Shown: piece by piece, positions 16,690-26,168 of the stretch
Position numbering within the stretch: position 1 is the first letter of the stretch
Layout: every line of letters begins with the position of its first letter
Source of the DNA: VAZQ01 sp046733355
Lineage (GTDB): Bacteria; Pseudomonadota; Alphaproteobacteria; Rhizobiales; Xanthobacteraceae
Assembly: GCA_046733355.1 (NCBI GenBank)
Contig: JBKPOZ010000010.1
Location: 62,001-126,000 of the forward strand
DNA: 64,000 nucleotides
Direction of reading: 5' to 3'
Notes under the pieces: generated by a model
The model's database searches: none
What the model was told of the DNA's origin: nothing
What the model saw: the letters and a program-made list of their open reading frames with translations, nothing else
Position numbers and translations under genes: made by a program

Positions 16690-18633
16690 CTAGCGGCCGC
16701 TGCCGGTCGTTGCGCAATCCGCGCCTGATGCTGCGCATTCATCCACGCGGTTAACGGCTGGCGCGGCGTATAGCCGCTGATCGTGCGACCACCAGACCGT
16801 CGGAAATGCAGCGACGCCGTATCCGGGCATGGCTTCCGGCCGCGCGTATTTGTCCCAACGCGCCGTGCGCAGATTTGGATACGACCATTGTGGCACCACG
16901 TAATGGTTCCAGAGCAAGACGCGATCGAGTGCCTTGGCCGCTGCTACCAGCTCCGTCCGGTCGCGCGCCGACACAAGGCGATCGATGAGGACGTCGATCG
17001 CGGGATTTTTGATGCCGATGTAATTGCGCGAGCCAGGCACATCCGCAGCGCGGGAACCCCAGAACTGGCGTTGCTCATTGCCGGGCGAAAGCGTCTCCGG
17101 CCATACCGCTACGATGATATCGAAGTCGCGCTGCCGCAGCCGGTTTGCGTATTGAACGGCGTCGACCAGACGCACCGATACGCCGATGCCCAAGCGCTCC
17201 AGGGCTGCCTTATAGAACAATACGCAAGGCTCAAAGGCCGGGTTGTTGAGCAGAAACTCGATCTGCATCGGCTCGCCGGTCGCGCCGTCGACAAGGCGCA
17301 TATGCCGTATGGCAAAGCCGGATTGTTGGAGCAGCTCCATTGCATGCAGCAGATTTCTCCTCGCTTCCTGCTCCCCGTGCGCGACAGGATTCCAATAGGC
17401 TGTCGTGAATACATCTTCGGGGACCTGGCCGCGCAGGGCGGAGAGAATTTCAAGCTCCTTACCCTCCGGCACACCCGACGACGCGAGCTCTGTGCCCTGA
17501 AAGTAACTGGCGATGCGCTGATACTGTCCGAAAAAGAATTCGCTGTTGACCGCCTGGAAGTCGAACGCAAAATTGAAGGCGCGTCGCACTTTCGCGTCCT
17601 GGAATTTGCGGCGGCGAATATTGAACGCGAAGCCCTGCATCAGCCCCATGTTGCGGATAGGAAATTCCTCGCGCACAACGCGTCCTTGCCTGATGGCCGG
17701 GAAACCATAGCCCGTCACCCAGTTTTTTGAGCTGTATTCCACGTGCCAATCGAGATCGGCCGCCTTGAAGGCCTCGAACGCAATCGTCAAATCCCGGAAA
17801 TAGACGAACCGCAGCTCGTCGAAATTGTTGCAACCGCGTCGCACGTTCAGATCCCTGCCCCAATAGTCCTCCACTCGCTCGTACACGACATTCCGGCCTG
17901 CCTCGAAGCTTTTGATGCGGTAAGGGCCTGAGCCAAGGGGCGCGTCGAGCGTGGTGGCATCGATAGCGCGCCGCATTCCGCCGGCAGATGTGCCTGTCCA
18001 CCAGTGCGCGGGCAGCACCGTGAGCTGACCGACGATCTGTGGCAGCTCCCGGACGCCGGGCGCATCAAAGGTGAACGTGATTTCACGCTCGCCCGTGATC
18101 TCGGCCTTGACCACACGGCGATAGTAGCCGGCAAAGCGCGGGCTGTGCTGTTTGAACGCCTGGAATGAGAAGATGACATCCTCCGCCGTGACCGGCGTGC
18201 CATCGTGCCATGTTGCGCCCGAGCGCAGCCGATAACGCACCCACGAAAAATCATCTGGATATGAAAGTGCCTCGGCGAGAAGCCCGTAAGCGCTCGAGGG
18301 CTCATCGAGCGATGGCAGCAACAGGGTGTCGTAGATCAGGTCTATTCCCGCCGCCAGATTCCCTTTCACCCCTTCCGTCACCATATTGAAATTGTCGTAG
18401 GTGCCGGCTGCGCTCTGGCGCACGCTGCCGCCTGTTGCTGCATCAGGGTTTACATAGTCAAAGTGGGAAAAGCCGGGCGGGTATTTCAGATCCCCGAACA
18501 GAGACACGCCATGACGCCAGGCCGGTTGGTTCTTGTTTTTCGCCGCAGGGAGGGGTACCGCCGCCCTGGGGCGGGCGGGCGTAAGCAAGCCGACGCCGGC
18601 AGCCGCAACAAAACTTCGCCGAGAGATGCTCAC
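16690..18633 (-). CDS. Extracellular solute-binding protein family 5 (YejA-like peptide binding protein)
   Basis: The start is placed at a GTG (18633) because GGAGG lies 8 bp upstream and the protein then opens with a twin-arginine-type signal, VSISRRSFVAAAGVGLLTP. An in-frame ATG at 18684 is possible but would bury the signal. The ~647-residue protein has SBP_bac_5 marks: GDLKYPPGFSHFDYVNPDA, SGATWHDGTPVTAEDVIFSF, LDAPLGSGPYRIKSF and KVRRAFNFAFDFQAVN. This resembles YejA, the periplasmic receptor for microcin-C/oligopeptide import. No matching permease or ATPase genes are adjacent, so it is an orphan receptor in this window. Confidence 0.86.
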   Translation of the reverse strand: MSISRRSFVAAAGVGLLTPARPRAAVPLPAAKNKNQPAWRHGVSLFGDLKYPPGFSHFDYVNPDAATGGSVRQSAAGTYDNFNMVTEGVKGNLAAGIDLIYDTLLLPSLDEPSSAYGLLAEALSYPDDFSWVRYRLRSGATWHDGTPVTAEDVIFSFQAFKQHSPRFAGYYRRVVKAEITGEREITFTFDAPGVRELPQIVGQLTVLPAHWWTGTSAGGMRRAIDATTLDAPLGSGPYRIKSFEAGRNVVYERVEDYWGRDLNVRRGCNNFDELRFVYFRDLTIAFEAFKAADLDWHVEYSSKNWVTGYGFPAIRQGRVVREEFPIRNMGLMQGFAFNIRRRKFQDAKVRRAFNFAFDFQAVNSEFFFGQYQRIASYFQGTELASSGVPEGKELEILSALRGQVPEDVFTTAYWNPVAHGEQEARRNLLHAMELLQQSGFAIRHMRLVDGATGEPMQIEFLLNNPAFEPCVLFYKAALERLGIGVSVRLVDAVQYANRLRQRDFDIIVAVWPETLSPGNEQRQFWGSRAADVPGSRNYIGIKNPAIDVLIDRLVSARDRTELVAAAKALDRVLLWNHYVVPQWSYPNLRTARWDKYARPEAMPGYGVAAFPTVWWSHDQRLYAAPAVNRVDECAASGADCATTGSGR

Positions 18634-18799
18634 TTCGGCTACCTCCAGGCAAACAACGCTTGGCCAAGGGGTATCGTTTCGCACTTACCCAGACCGGCGT
18701 AACGACTTGATTCTATTTGGTTGCGGTGCCGCAAAAAATGCCGAGGTAACGCTCCAGCCTTCAGCAAAGCTGGTTCCGACGGACAGCGCTATAAAAAGA

Positions 18800-19606
18800 A
18801 TGCCCACTCCCGAGAAAATCCGATTCGAAGACGCCGCCGCCTACGAGCGAATGATGGGCGTCTGGAGCAGGCTTGCCGGCGCGATCTTCGTCGAGTGGCT
18901 GCAGCCGGAGCCCGGCATGCGGTGGATCGATGTAGGCTGCGGCAGCGGAATTTTCACCGAGCTGATCGCGGAGCGCTGCGCGCCAGCCGAAATTCAGGGC
19001 ATCGATCCATCACAGGCGCAGCTTGCCTTTGCGCGCGAGCGCCACAAGGCCGGGGTCGCCCATTTCCGCCAGGGCGATGCCGGCGCGCTTCCATTTCCCG
19101 ATGACAGATTTGATATCGCCGTCATGGCGCTCGTGCTCTTCTTTGTTCCCGATCCCGGGCAAGCCGTGGCGGAGCTGGTCCGCGTCGTTCGGCCCGGGGG
19201 TATGGTGGCCGCATATGTATGGGACATGCTCGGGGGAGGCTTTCCTTTGGAGATGCTGCGCGCGGAGCTGCGCGCCTTGGGTGCGAAGCTCATGCACCCT
19301 CCGAGCGAAGACGCCTCGCGCATGGAGGCCCTGCGGGACCTCTGGACGACAAACGGCCTCGAAGCCGTAGAAACGAGACACATCGACGTGCAGCGCACGT
19401 TCGCCAGTTTCGAGGACTACTGGAGCATCGCCATGCTGAGCCCGAGCCTTGGCCCAACAGTGGCGGCGCTGCCCTCCGATCAGGTCGAGCTGATCAAGGC
19501 ACGCATGCGAACGCAATTGAAGGCAGAGGGGGGAGGTTGCGTCACTTCTGGCGCCCGAGCCAATGCAATCAAGGGGCGGGTACCTGCCTGCGGCACGAGC
19601 CGATGA
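18800..19606 (+). CDS. Class I SAM-dependent methyltransferase
   Basis: A 268-residue UbiE/COQ5-like methyltransferase. SAM-binding motif I is MRWIDVGCGSGIFTELIAER (near residues 41-60), followed by EIQGIDPSQAQLAFARE (acidic end of beta-2), DAGALPFPDDRFDIAVMALV (motif IV) and ELVRVVRPGGMVAAYVWDM. The ATG at 18800 precedes MPTPEKIRFEDAAAYERMMG, a usual start for this group. Longer in-frame starts back to 18533 overlap the divergent YejA-like gene and are rejected. The substrate is unknown. It ends tail-to-tail against the AsmA gene with no gap. Confidence 0.85.
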   Translation: MPTPEKIRFEDAAAYERMMGVWSRLAGAIFVEWLQPEPGMRWIDVGCGSGIFTELIAERCAPAEIQGIDPSQAQLAFARERHKAGVAHFRQGDAGALPFPDDRFDIAVMALVLFFVPDPGQAVAELVRVVRPGGMVAAYVWDMLGGGFPLEMLRAELRALGAKLMHPPSEDASRMEALRDLWTTNGLEAVETRHIDVQRTFASFEDYWSIAMLSPSLGPTVAALPSDQVELIKARMRTQLKAEGGGCVTSGARANAIKGRVPACGTSR

Positions 19607-21553
19607 TCAGCGCGCAGTGGGCTCTTGCGCGGTCGCGCCCGTGAGCCGGTCTATGGTCGAGCGGATAGTCCGTTCACGCTCGCTCATTTCGCCGGCCGAA
19701 TGGCCCGTTCCGCGGGTTCCCTCGAGAAGCGGCGCCGCAGCCCCGGAGCGCTGCAGGCGGCTTTGCGGATCGGGCAGCATGATCGGATCATCCCACGAGC
19801 CCTGCACCATGAAGGGCAGCTCGAACAAAGGAGGCCCGGCATTCTCGCCGGGACCGGCAAGAAGACTCGCCGTACCTCTCAGGTCGAGCTCGCGGGCCGG
19901 AATGGAAGCGGTGCCTGTCATTCCCAATCCGACCGCGAGCCCTTCCATGCGCACTTGCTCGACGTTCGCTACGCCATCGACGATCTTCAAGCTGACGCTA
20001 AGCGTCTCGTAGGGCGTTCTGCCGAGGCGAAACTCGCCGGCGCCGGAAAGCGGCCTGCGCTCGATACGTTTGAGCAGTTGCTCGACATTGACTCCGGCGA
20101 TCGCACCCTTGCGGCCCAACAGATTGGCCGTTCCATTCATGCTCTTGGTCAGGTCGTAAACGCTCGCCCCGGCGCTTTCTACCGCAAAGGCGAGATTACC
20201 CTTTCCCTCCAGCCGCCGAATGCCGAACATTTCGCCCAGGCATTGCTCGAAATCCACATTGGCAAATTGCAGTTGCGCCTTGAACTCGGCACCGTGGCTC
20301 CCTTTGCCCAGCGCCAGCGTGCCCCGCACGACTCCGCCGAATGCCTGTGACTCGCCAATGGCCATGTTGAAATTGCCGCCGCGCAGATTGGCGGCGACGG
20401 CCGTGCGGCCGAGCCGCGCGTTGGCAACGGTAATGCGCGCCGCCGACAGCCTGAGATCAACATCAATTCCTTCAAGCCCGTCGAGAACGATCGCCTGATC
20501 GCTCCACCCGTGCGGGGCATCCGCTTGCCCCTTGGCGCCTCCCAAAAGGCGGAGCGTGGAGAGGTAGGGCGTCACGTCGAGCCCCTCGGCCGCAAGCGTG
20601 CCCTGCACCGTGTGGCGGCCGTCAAAGGCGAGCACGCCTTCGCCAACATTGCCGTCCAGCTCGACATTCGCGCTCGACAACCCGATGGTGCTTCCGACCA
20701 CGTTGGCATGCGCCTTGACCGTAAAACGGCCGAAGCCGCCTCCGACCGGCGCATGTTGACCGGCCCACCGCAGGGCCTCGCGCAACGATGCGGCCTCCGC
20801 CGCCATGGTGCCTTCCATTTTCAGCGTGGGCCGGTAGCTCAGATACCCGTCGAAGGCGAGCTTGAACGGCGAGCCGTCGAGACGCAGTTTCACGCCCGAT
20901 CGGTCGCCGCGCAGTGCAGTGGCGAAATCGGCAAGGCTGAGGCTGCCGTCCATGCGCTCGCCGCGCCAGACGAAGCGGCCTGTGGCGGCGAAGCTGTTCG
21001 AGATCGAGGGCCAGGCGAGCGCGATTTCAACTTTCGACAGCGTATCCAGCGCGCGTCCGCTTTCCTCGCGGAACACGACCGTGCCGTCCTCGATCCGAAT
21101 CTCGGAAAAGGACGAGCCGCGAGCCCGTGGTGACGCAAGGTTCTGCGCGAGGGCATCGAGATGGCCGGCCCAGCTCGAGCGGCGCTCGGAATTCAATGTT
21201 ATGGCGATGACGGGCTGAAGCAGCGTGATCTCGGAAATCTGCACGCGCCCAACCAGGAGCGGAAAGAACCGCAGCCGCGCCAGCACGCGCTGTGCCGTGA
21301 GTGCGGGAGCGCCGGTACTATCGGAGAGGCTCACATCCTCCAGGCTCACGCTTCCGGTGGGAAAAAGCGACACCGAGGCGGCCCCCCGCAGCACGGGATC
21401 AAGTCCGGTGACGGCGCGAATCTCGGTTTGCACAGCCGCGCGCACGGCTTGCGCCGGCATCAGATAGGCAATGATGAAGAGGGTCGCGACGGCGGCAATG
21501 GCCAGGAGGAGCGCGAAATACCCAATGCCTTTGATGCCAACGGGCGGGGTCAC
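19607..21553 (-). CDS. AsmA-family protein
   Basis: An inner-membrane-anchored periplasmic protein of about 648 residues. The GTG at 21553 is chosen because it precedes VTPPVGIKGIGYFALLLAIA (single TM helix, residues ~8-30); an in-frame ATG at 21781 would add ~76 residues of arginine-rich sequence with no homology. The periplasmic part has the AsmA pattern TEIRAVTGLDPVLRGAASVS, then PTGSVSLEDVSLSD, and a C-terminal LDLRGTASL segment. AsmA-like proteins are thought to be lipid-transfer bridges between membranes or to affect outer-membrane assembly. The exact start is uncertain. Confidence 0.8.
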   Translation of the reverse strand: MTPPVGIKGIGYFALLLAIAAVATLFIIAYLMPAQAVRAAVQTEIRAVTGLDPVLRGAASVSLFPTGSVSLEDVSLSDSTGAPALTAQRVLARLRFFPLLVGRVQISEITLLQPVIAITLNSERRSSWAGHLDALAQNLASPRARGSSFSEIRIEDGTVVFREESGRALDTLSKVEIALAWPSISNSFAATGRFVWRGERMDGSLSLADFATALRGDRSGVKLRLDGSPFKLAFDGYLSYRPTLKMEGTMAAEAASLREALRWAGQHAPVGGGFGRFTVKAHANVVGSTIGLSSANVELDGNVGEGVLAFDGRHTVQGTLAAEGLDVTPYLSTLRLLGGAKGQADAPHGWSDQAIVLDGLEGIDVDLRLSAARITVANARLGRTAVAANLRGGNFNMAIGESQAFGGVVRGTLALGKGSHGAEFKAQLQFANVDFEQCLGEMFGIRRLEGKGNLAFAVESAGASVYDLTKSMNGTANLLGRKGAIAGVNVEQLLKRIERRPLSGAGEFRLGRTPYETLSVSLKIVDGVANVEQVRMEGLAVGLGMTGTASIPARELDLRGTASLLAGPGENAGPPLFELPFMVQGSWDDPIMLPDPQSRLQRSGAAAPLLEGTRGTGHSAGEMSERERTIRSTIDRLTGATAQEPTAR

Positions 21554-21772
21554 AACGCGTCTTTCTGTTCTCGCCGGTTGACCCGGCCGCCTTACCCTGC
21601 AGATGGACGAGTTGCCTCGATCCCGTGCGGGGTTGTGCAGGCGGTCTGTGACCCTTTCGTGACGGGATTCGGAGGACAGAGAACGGATGACAGAGGACAG
21701 AAAGAGGGAGCTGTAGGGTGAGCAAAAGGCGCGGCCCACGCCCTTGAACGCGGGGCAAAATCGCATCCGCAA

Positions 21773-21814
21773 CGCAGTCAAGCTTGCGCAGACTGCGTAA
21801 ACTTGGCTGTGTGC
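21773..21814. repeat. Repeat family E, copy 1
   Basis: Contains AAGCTTGCGCAGACTGCG followed by TAAACTTGGCTGTGTGC, matching the copies at 54285-54314 and 56767-56809. It lies in the 313 bp space between the AsmA start and the CoA-transferase B stop; I see no gene in the rest of that space. Confidence 0.7.
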
Positions 21815-21866
21815 CCACGCGGCGACGGCCGGGCGATTTTTCCAGCCTACAAACTGTTGCTCTGGC

Positions 21867-22544
21867 TTAGGCCACCGAGCTCAGCTGCTGCGGCTCCCGT
21901 GTGAGCCGAACCTGGTAATCCGCCTCGGTCTTTCGGCGAATCTCGTCAAGCGTCACGCCGGGCGCAAGCTCGACCAGGGTCATTCCGCTCCGGCCCTTCT
22001 TGTCGATGGTGAACACGCCAAGGTCGGTGATCACCATGTCGACGACGCTCGCGCCGGTCAGCGGAAGGGTGCAGCGCTTGAGCAGCTTTGGGTCGTTTTT
22101 GGCCGAATGCTCCATCACCACGACCACCTTCTTGACCCCGGCGACCAGGTCCATGGCGCCGCCCATGCCTTTGACCATCTTCCCCGGGATCATCCAGTTG
22201 GCCAGGTCGCCGTTCTGGGCAACCTGCATGGCGCCGAGAATCGACAGATCTATGTGCCCGCCGCGTATCATCGCGAAGCTGTCGGCTGAGGAAAAATAGC
22301 TGGTGGTGGGAATCTCGGTAACCGTCTGCTTGCCCGCATTGATCAAGTCCGCATCTTCTTCGCCCTCGTAAGGGAACGGGCCAAAGCCGAGCATGCCGTT
22401 CTCGCTCTGCAGCTGCACGCTCATTCCCGGCGGAATATAGTTCGACACCAGGGTCGGAATGCCGATTCCAAGATTCACATAAAAGCCGTCGCGCAACTCC
22501 TTGGCGGCGCGCTCGGCCATCTGCTCGCGGGTCCAGGGCATCAC
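21867..22544 (-). CDS. scoB: 3-oxoacid CoA-transferase subunit B
   Basis: The beta subunit (225 residues) of a succinyl-CoA:3-oxoacid CoA-transferase, which moves CoA from succinyl-CoA to acetoacetate or a related 3-oxoacid. Family marks are LRDGFYVNLGIGIPTLVSNY, the catalytic Glu segment VQLQSENGMLGFGPFPYEGE near residues 43-62, GGHIDLSILGAMQVAQNGD, and GGAMDLVAGVKKVVVVMEH. The start overlaps the subunit A stop by 4 bp, so the two are coupled. PcaJ (3-oxoadipate) and AtoA are close alternatives; no beta-ketoadipate genes are nearby. Confidence 0.9.
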   Translation of the reverse strand: MMPWTREQMAERAAKELRDGFYVNLGIGIPTLVSNYIPPGMSVQLQSENGMLGFGPFPYEGEEDADLINAGKQTVTEIPTTSYFSSADSFAMIRGGHIDLSILGAMQVAQNGDLANWMIPGKMVKGMGGAMDLVAGVKKVVVVMEHSAKNDPKLLKRCTLPLTGASVVDMVITDLGVFTIDKKGRSGMTLVELAPGVTLDEIRRKTEADYQVRLTREPQQLSSVA

Positions 22545-23272
22545 ACTTCCTCTCCGGTTCCGGCAGCCGCCTCGGTGCGCTTGCGCACCGTGCGCTGCTC
22601 GATGTGTTTGACGGCATTCGGCACGTGGATGATGCGCCGCACGTAGATGCCCGGCGTAACGATATGGTCGGGATTGATGTCACCAAGCTGCACCAGGTGT
22701 TCGACCTCGGCCACCGTCACCTTGCCGGCCGTCGCCATCATCGGATTGAAGTTGCGGGCGGTCTTGCGATACGCGAGATTGCCTTCCGTATCTCCCATCC
22801 AGGCGTGCACAATGGAAAGATCGGCAACGAGGCCGCGTTCCATGACGTAGTGCTCGCCGTCGAACTCACGTTCCTCCTTGCCCTTTGCCACCAGGGTACC
22901 GGCACCGGTCTTGGTGAAAAAAGCGGGGATGCCGGCCCCGCCAGCGCGAATGCGCTCGGCCAGTGTCCCCTGCGGGTTGAACTCGATCTCAAGCTCGTCA
23001 GCGAGATATTGCTGCGCGAACGTCTTGTTCTCTCCGACATAGGACGAGATCATTTTCTTGATCTGCTTGCCGTCGAGAAGCACGCCCAGGCCGACGCCGT
23101 CGATGCCGCAATTGTTGGAAACGACGGTCAGATCCTTGACGCCGGAGTCGCGGATGGCCTCGATCAGGCTTGAGGGAATGCCGCACAGCCCGAAGCCGCC
23201 GGCCATGATCGTCATGCCGTCCCTGAGCAGGCCGGCGAGCGCACTGCGAGCGTCCGGATAGAGTTTTTTCAT
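22541..23272 (-). CDS. scoA: 3-oxoacid CoA-transferase subunit A
   Basis: The alpha subunit, 243 residues from the ATG at 23272 (MKKLYPDARSALAGLLRDGM); an in-frame ATG at 23308 is rejected because the family begins here. The signature GGFGLCGIPSSLIEAIRDSG is the glycine-rich CoA-transferase motif, followed by SNNCGIDGVGLGVLLD and ELEIEFNPQGTLAERIRAGG. It forms a heterodimer or heterotetramer with subunit B. The upstream 215 bp carry two long hairpins (23316-23478). Confidence 0.9.
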   Translation of the reverse strand: MKKLYPDARSALAGLLRDGMTIMAGGFGLCGIPSSLIEAIRDSGVKDLTVVSNNCGIDGVGLGVLLDGKQIKKMISSYVGENKTFAQQYLADELEIEFNPQGTLAERIRAGGAGIPAFFTKTGAGTLVAKGKEEREFDGEHYVMERGLVADLSIVHAWMGDTEGNLAYRKTARNFNPMMATAGKVTVAEVEHLVQLGDINPDHIVTPGIYVRRIIHVPNAVKHIEQRTVRKRTEAAAGTGEEV

Positions 23273-23315
23273 GCGCCGTTCTTTATCGCGCTGCTGCCGC
23301 AGTCGCAATGCGGAG

Positions 23316-23390
23316 CTAGTGTCCCGATTCCGAAATTCGTTTCAGCGTGCGGCAAGCTCATGTACGAATTTCGGAATCGAAGGACACTAG
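23316..23390. repeat. Long inverted repeat (hairpin 1)
   Basis: Arm CTAGTGTCCCGATTCCGAAA (continuing TTCGT, 23316-23340) pairs with ACGAATTTCGGAATCGAAGG (continuing ACACTAG, 23364-23390). Pairing is complete except for a 2-base bulge, with a 23-base loop. It lies upstream of scoA and downstream of nothing, so it is more likely a mobile-type repeat than a terminator. Confidence 0.85.
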
Positions 23391-23405
23391 CAAACTTTTG
23401 ATTCT

Positions 23406-23478
23406 AGTGTGGCTTTGGTTCAGAAGTCCGCAATTGAACTCGCCGCAAGAATGATGCGGACTTCTGAACTGCCACACT
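23406..23478. repeat. Long inverted repeat (hairpin 2)
   Basis: Arm AGTGTGGC...GTTCAGAAGTCCGCA (23406-23432) pairs with TGCGGACTTCTGAAC..GCCACACT (23455-23478), with a small internal loop and a 22-base apical loop. Both hairpins in this gap end in CTAGTGT/AGTGT-type sequence, suggesting related elements. It ends 9 bp from the DUF1194 stop and could terminate that minus-strand gene. Confidence 0.85.
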
Positions 23479-23486
23479 GCGCGCGC

Positions 23487-24236
23487 TCAGCGCAGCACCC
23501 TGGGCGAAAGCGGTGCGAATGCGATCTCGGCGACGAGCTTCTTGAGAATCGCGCGGCCGAATGAATGGAAGTTCTCGGCAACCACGACGAAGGCGCCGGG
23601 TCCGCCGACAACGTTGTCCTGATAGTATTTCTGCAACCCGCCGGGCGGGTTGGTGTGCTCGGCGTTCCACGGCACCGGCCGATCGCTGAGGATGACGAGA
23701 CCATTGATGACAATGCCCTTGGCGAGCGCCTCGTCGCGGGCGGCTTTCACGTCCCGGCCGGCGTTGTTGGTGCCGTCGCCGGAAACATCAATCGTGCGAC
23801 GGGACGCAACGAACGGAGCAGCCTCCAGTTGCTCGGTTGCGAAATCAATGCCGCCGCTGATGGAGGTTCGGTCGGCGAACGAGCGCGGCAGCTCAAGCAG
23901 CTGATCGCCGAATTTGCGGGCCGCCACGGCGCCGTCGAGGAGCGTCCAATCGACCACCACTTTCTGCGCTCCGAAGCCCGACCATTCCAGGAAGCAGAGT
24001 GCGATGCGCTGGTGGGGGCCTGATTTTATGGCATCGAGTACCTCGCGGTCCGCAATCGCTGCCGCATAACCTTCGCGCTGGAGCAGGAATTTCGGGTGAT
24101 CGACGCTGCGCGATACGTCGGAGGCAAGCGCCAGAAGCAGATCGACCTGCTCGCCGGCCTGCGCCGCACAGGTGACGCCGAGGGCGGCCGCTGCGAGCCA
24201 GAAGAGGACGAAGCCTGTGCGCCGAATGAAACGCAT
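23487..24236 (-). CDS. DUF1194 (von Willebrand A-like) secreted protein
   Basis: A 249-residue exported protein. From the ATG at 24236 it begins MRFIRRTGFVLFWLAAAALG and continues to a signal cleavage near CAAQAGEQ. The DUF1194 VWA-like domain follows: VDLLLALASDVSRSVDHPKF (a MIDAS-like DxSxS), then FLEWSGFGAQKVVVDWTLL, DRTSISGGIDFATEQLE, TIDVSGDGTNNAGRDVKAAR and VINGLVILSD. Such proteins are widespread in alphaproteobacteria with unknown role, probably metal-dependent protein binding in the periplasm. ATGs at 24263 and 24290 are alternative starts. Confidence 0.83.
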   Translation of the reverse strand: MRFIRRTGFVLFWLAAAALGVTCAAQAGEQVDLLLALASDVSRSVDHPKFLLQREGYAAAIADREVLDAIKSGPHQRIALCFLEWSGFGAQKVVVDWTLLDGAVAARKFGDQLLELPRSFADRTSISGGIDFATEQLEAAPFVASRRTIDVSGDGTNNAGRDVKAARDEALAKGIVINGLVILSDRPVPWNAEHTNPPGGLQKYYQDNVVGGPGAFVVVAENFHSFGRAILKKLVAEIAFAPLSPRVLR

Positions 24237-24311
24237 CACGTCTGCGCGCCGTTGCCTGCGCATAATAATGCAATCGAAGCCGCCCTGCACTCTCCCAAGC
24301 TGCGCCGGCGG

Positions 24312-26024
24312 TTACCCCGGCAGAGCGCCTGTGGGGAAGGCGATCTCGACGAGCGTGCCGGAACCGAGTGTGCTGGCCAGTCGGAAGGTTGCCCCATTCG
24401 CCTCTGCCAGCGCCTTCGTCAAAAGGAGACCGAGCCCTCCATTGCGTCCGGGCAGGCCGTCCCAGCGCTGCCCGGCTTCCATCGTGGCGTGGATTTGATC
24501 GGCACGCATGCCTTTGCCGGTGTCGCGCACGCGCAGCACCGCCTCGCGTTGCTCATGCAGCGACGTCGATACAATCACCTGCCCGCCGGCGGGTGTGAAT
24601 TTGAGCGAATTCGCCAACAGATTGAACAGGACCTGTCGCACGGAGCGCATATCAGCCACGACGGGCGGCAGTGCCGCGGCCGGCGCGCTGCGCATGACCA
24701 CGCGCGCGCGCTGGGCCTGCGGTTGCATCAGAGCCACACAGTGGCCGACGATCTCGTTGAGATCGAGAGGCGCAGGGGCGAGCGCGAACTTTCCCGCTTC
24801 GAGCCTGGAGAGATCGAGCAAATCATTGACCAATGACAGCAGATGCGTGCCGGAGTCATGAATATCCTTGAGGTATTCGCGGTAGCGCGCATTGCCCAAA
24901 GGCCCGATCCGCTCCTCGATCATCAGCTCGGCAAACCCGATGATGGAATTGAGCGGAGTGCGCAGCTCATGACTGACATGCGCGATGAACGCACTCTTCG
25001 GTGAATAGGCATCGTCCGCGCGATCGCTCTCGCGCACAGAATCGGCTTGTTTCGTGTCCTGGACCACGTTTGCAAGAAGCGCATGGGCCGCTTCCCCCTT
25101 CCAGACGATCCTGAGGAGCTCGCATGCGAGAGAGCGGTTGTCTCTGCCGGTCAAGTTCACCGTCAATCCTCGCTCGATGTCCGCATCGTCCGCTGCGGCA
25201 AGCGGCTCGACAAACAATTCATCGAGCCCGCCGGCTTCGATCAGGCGCTCCAGGCTTGGGTGGCCCGACCAGCGCAGAAAACTGGGATTGGCATAAAGAA
25301 GCTGGGTGACCCGGTAGACGAGAATGCCCGCCGGTAAGCGGTCGAGAAGGATTCGAATATCGCTCGCCCGCTCGGCAGGTTTTTCCTCAATGGCGCTCGG
25401 GGCAGGATTCTCCAGCGCCGCATCGCGCTCCGGCTCGTCCTGCGCAGGGGCAGCAGTGGACCTCTGATCGCCGCTTCTGCGGTTCAGCCGCCGGCCAAGC
25501 TTGCGTGAGATTTCCCGAAATGCCTCGTGCTCGGCCCGGCTCAGGCTCGGCGCGCCGGCGTCCCGCGCCTCATTGCCGCGCAGGCGAACAACATTCTTTT
25601 GCATGACTTGCGCGCCTGCCGCGACTGCTCTCTCGCTGGTCACAAAGGCGGGCACCGCGGGGGCGACTGGCTCGAGCAAAGCCGCGGCAATCGGGGGTGC
25701 GTCCCGGCAAATTCCAAATCCACGGTAACCGCGGAACGTGCGTTCGCGATCGAATACCGGGAGTCCGGAGAGCTCGACCGCAAGCGCGTGCTCCTTCTTT
25801 TCCGTGGGCCAGGAGACGGTAATCGCGCTCCACGTATCTCGCGTGCTCAGCGCCTGCGCGATCTGCCTGTCCGGGTCGAGCCCAAGCCTCTCGGCTATTT
25901 CGGTCCACGGTTGGCCAAGCAGAGCCGCCGTTTGGTCACCCACAAGGCGCATGAACTCTTCCGAGGCGAGTGTGAACCGCCCCTGCTCGTCCGTCTGCCA
26001 AACGAACCGAACCGGTTGCGCCAT
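24312..26024 (-). CDS. PAS-domain sensor histidine kinase
   Basis: A 570-residue kinase from the ATG at 26024. The N-terminal PAS-like region (VRFVWQTDEQGRFTLASEEF ... GLPVFDRERTFRGYRGFGIC) is followed by a low-complexity linker and a second PAS-like segment (RLPAGILVYRVTQLLYANPS). The HisKA H-box is FIAHVSHELRTPLNSIIGFA near residue 350. HATPase boxes are NLLANSLKFTPAGGQ (N), VRDTGKGM (G1) and GGLGLLLTKALAEANGA (G2). No TM helix is seen, so it is likely cytosolic. No response regulator is adjacent. The open frame continues upstream to 26138; relatives can have longer N-termini, so truncation is possible. Confidence 0.85.
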   Translation of the reverse strand: MAQPVRFVWQTDEQGRFTLASEEFMRLVGDQTAALLGQPWTEIAERLGLDPDRQIAQALSTRDTWSAITVSWPTEKKEHALAVELSGLPVFDRERTFRGYRGFGICRDAPPIAAALLEPVAPAVPAFVTSERAVAAGAQVMQKNVVRLRGNEARDAGAPSLSRAEHEAFREISRKLGRRLNRRSGDQRSTAAPAQDEPERDAALENPAPSAIEEKPAERASDIRILLDRLPAGILVYRVTQLLYANPSFLRWSGHPSLERLIEAGGLDELFVEPLAAADDADIERGLTVNLTGRDNRSLACELLRIVWKGEAAHALLANVVQDTKQADSVRESDRADDAYSPKSAFIAHVSHELRTPLNSIIGFAELMIEERIGPLGNARYREYLKDIHDSGTHLLSLVNDLLDLSRLEAGKFALAPAPLDLNEIVGHCVALMQPQAQRARVVMRSAPAAALPPVVADMRSVRQVLFNLLANSLKFTPAGGQVIVSTSLHEQREAVLRVRDTGKGMRADQIHATMEAGQRWDGLPGRNGGLGLLLTKALAEANGATFRLASTLGSGTLVEIAFPTGALPG

Positions 26025-26168
26025 GGAGCAACGCCCTCCCTGCCGGCATGAGCCGGCGCACCCGCCACGCACGCGAACTGGTAACCCCGGGCGCGGCGAC
26101 GGTCCATCTCGATGGCCGCAGAAAACTGTCGAAAGCAAGATAACGTTAACCAGCCTGCGCCGGTCGGC

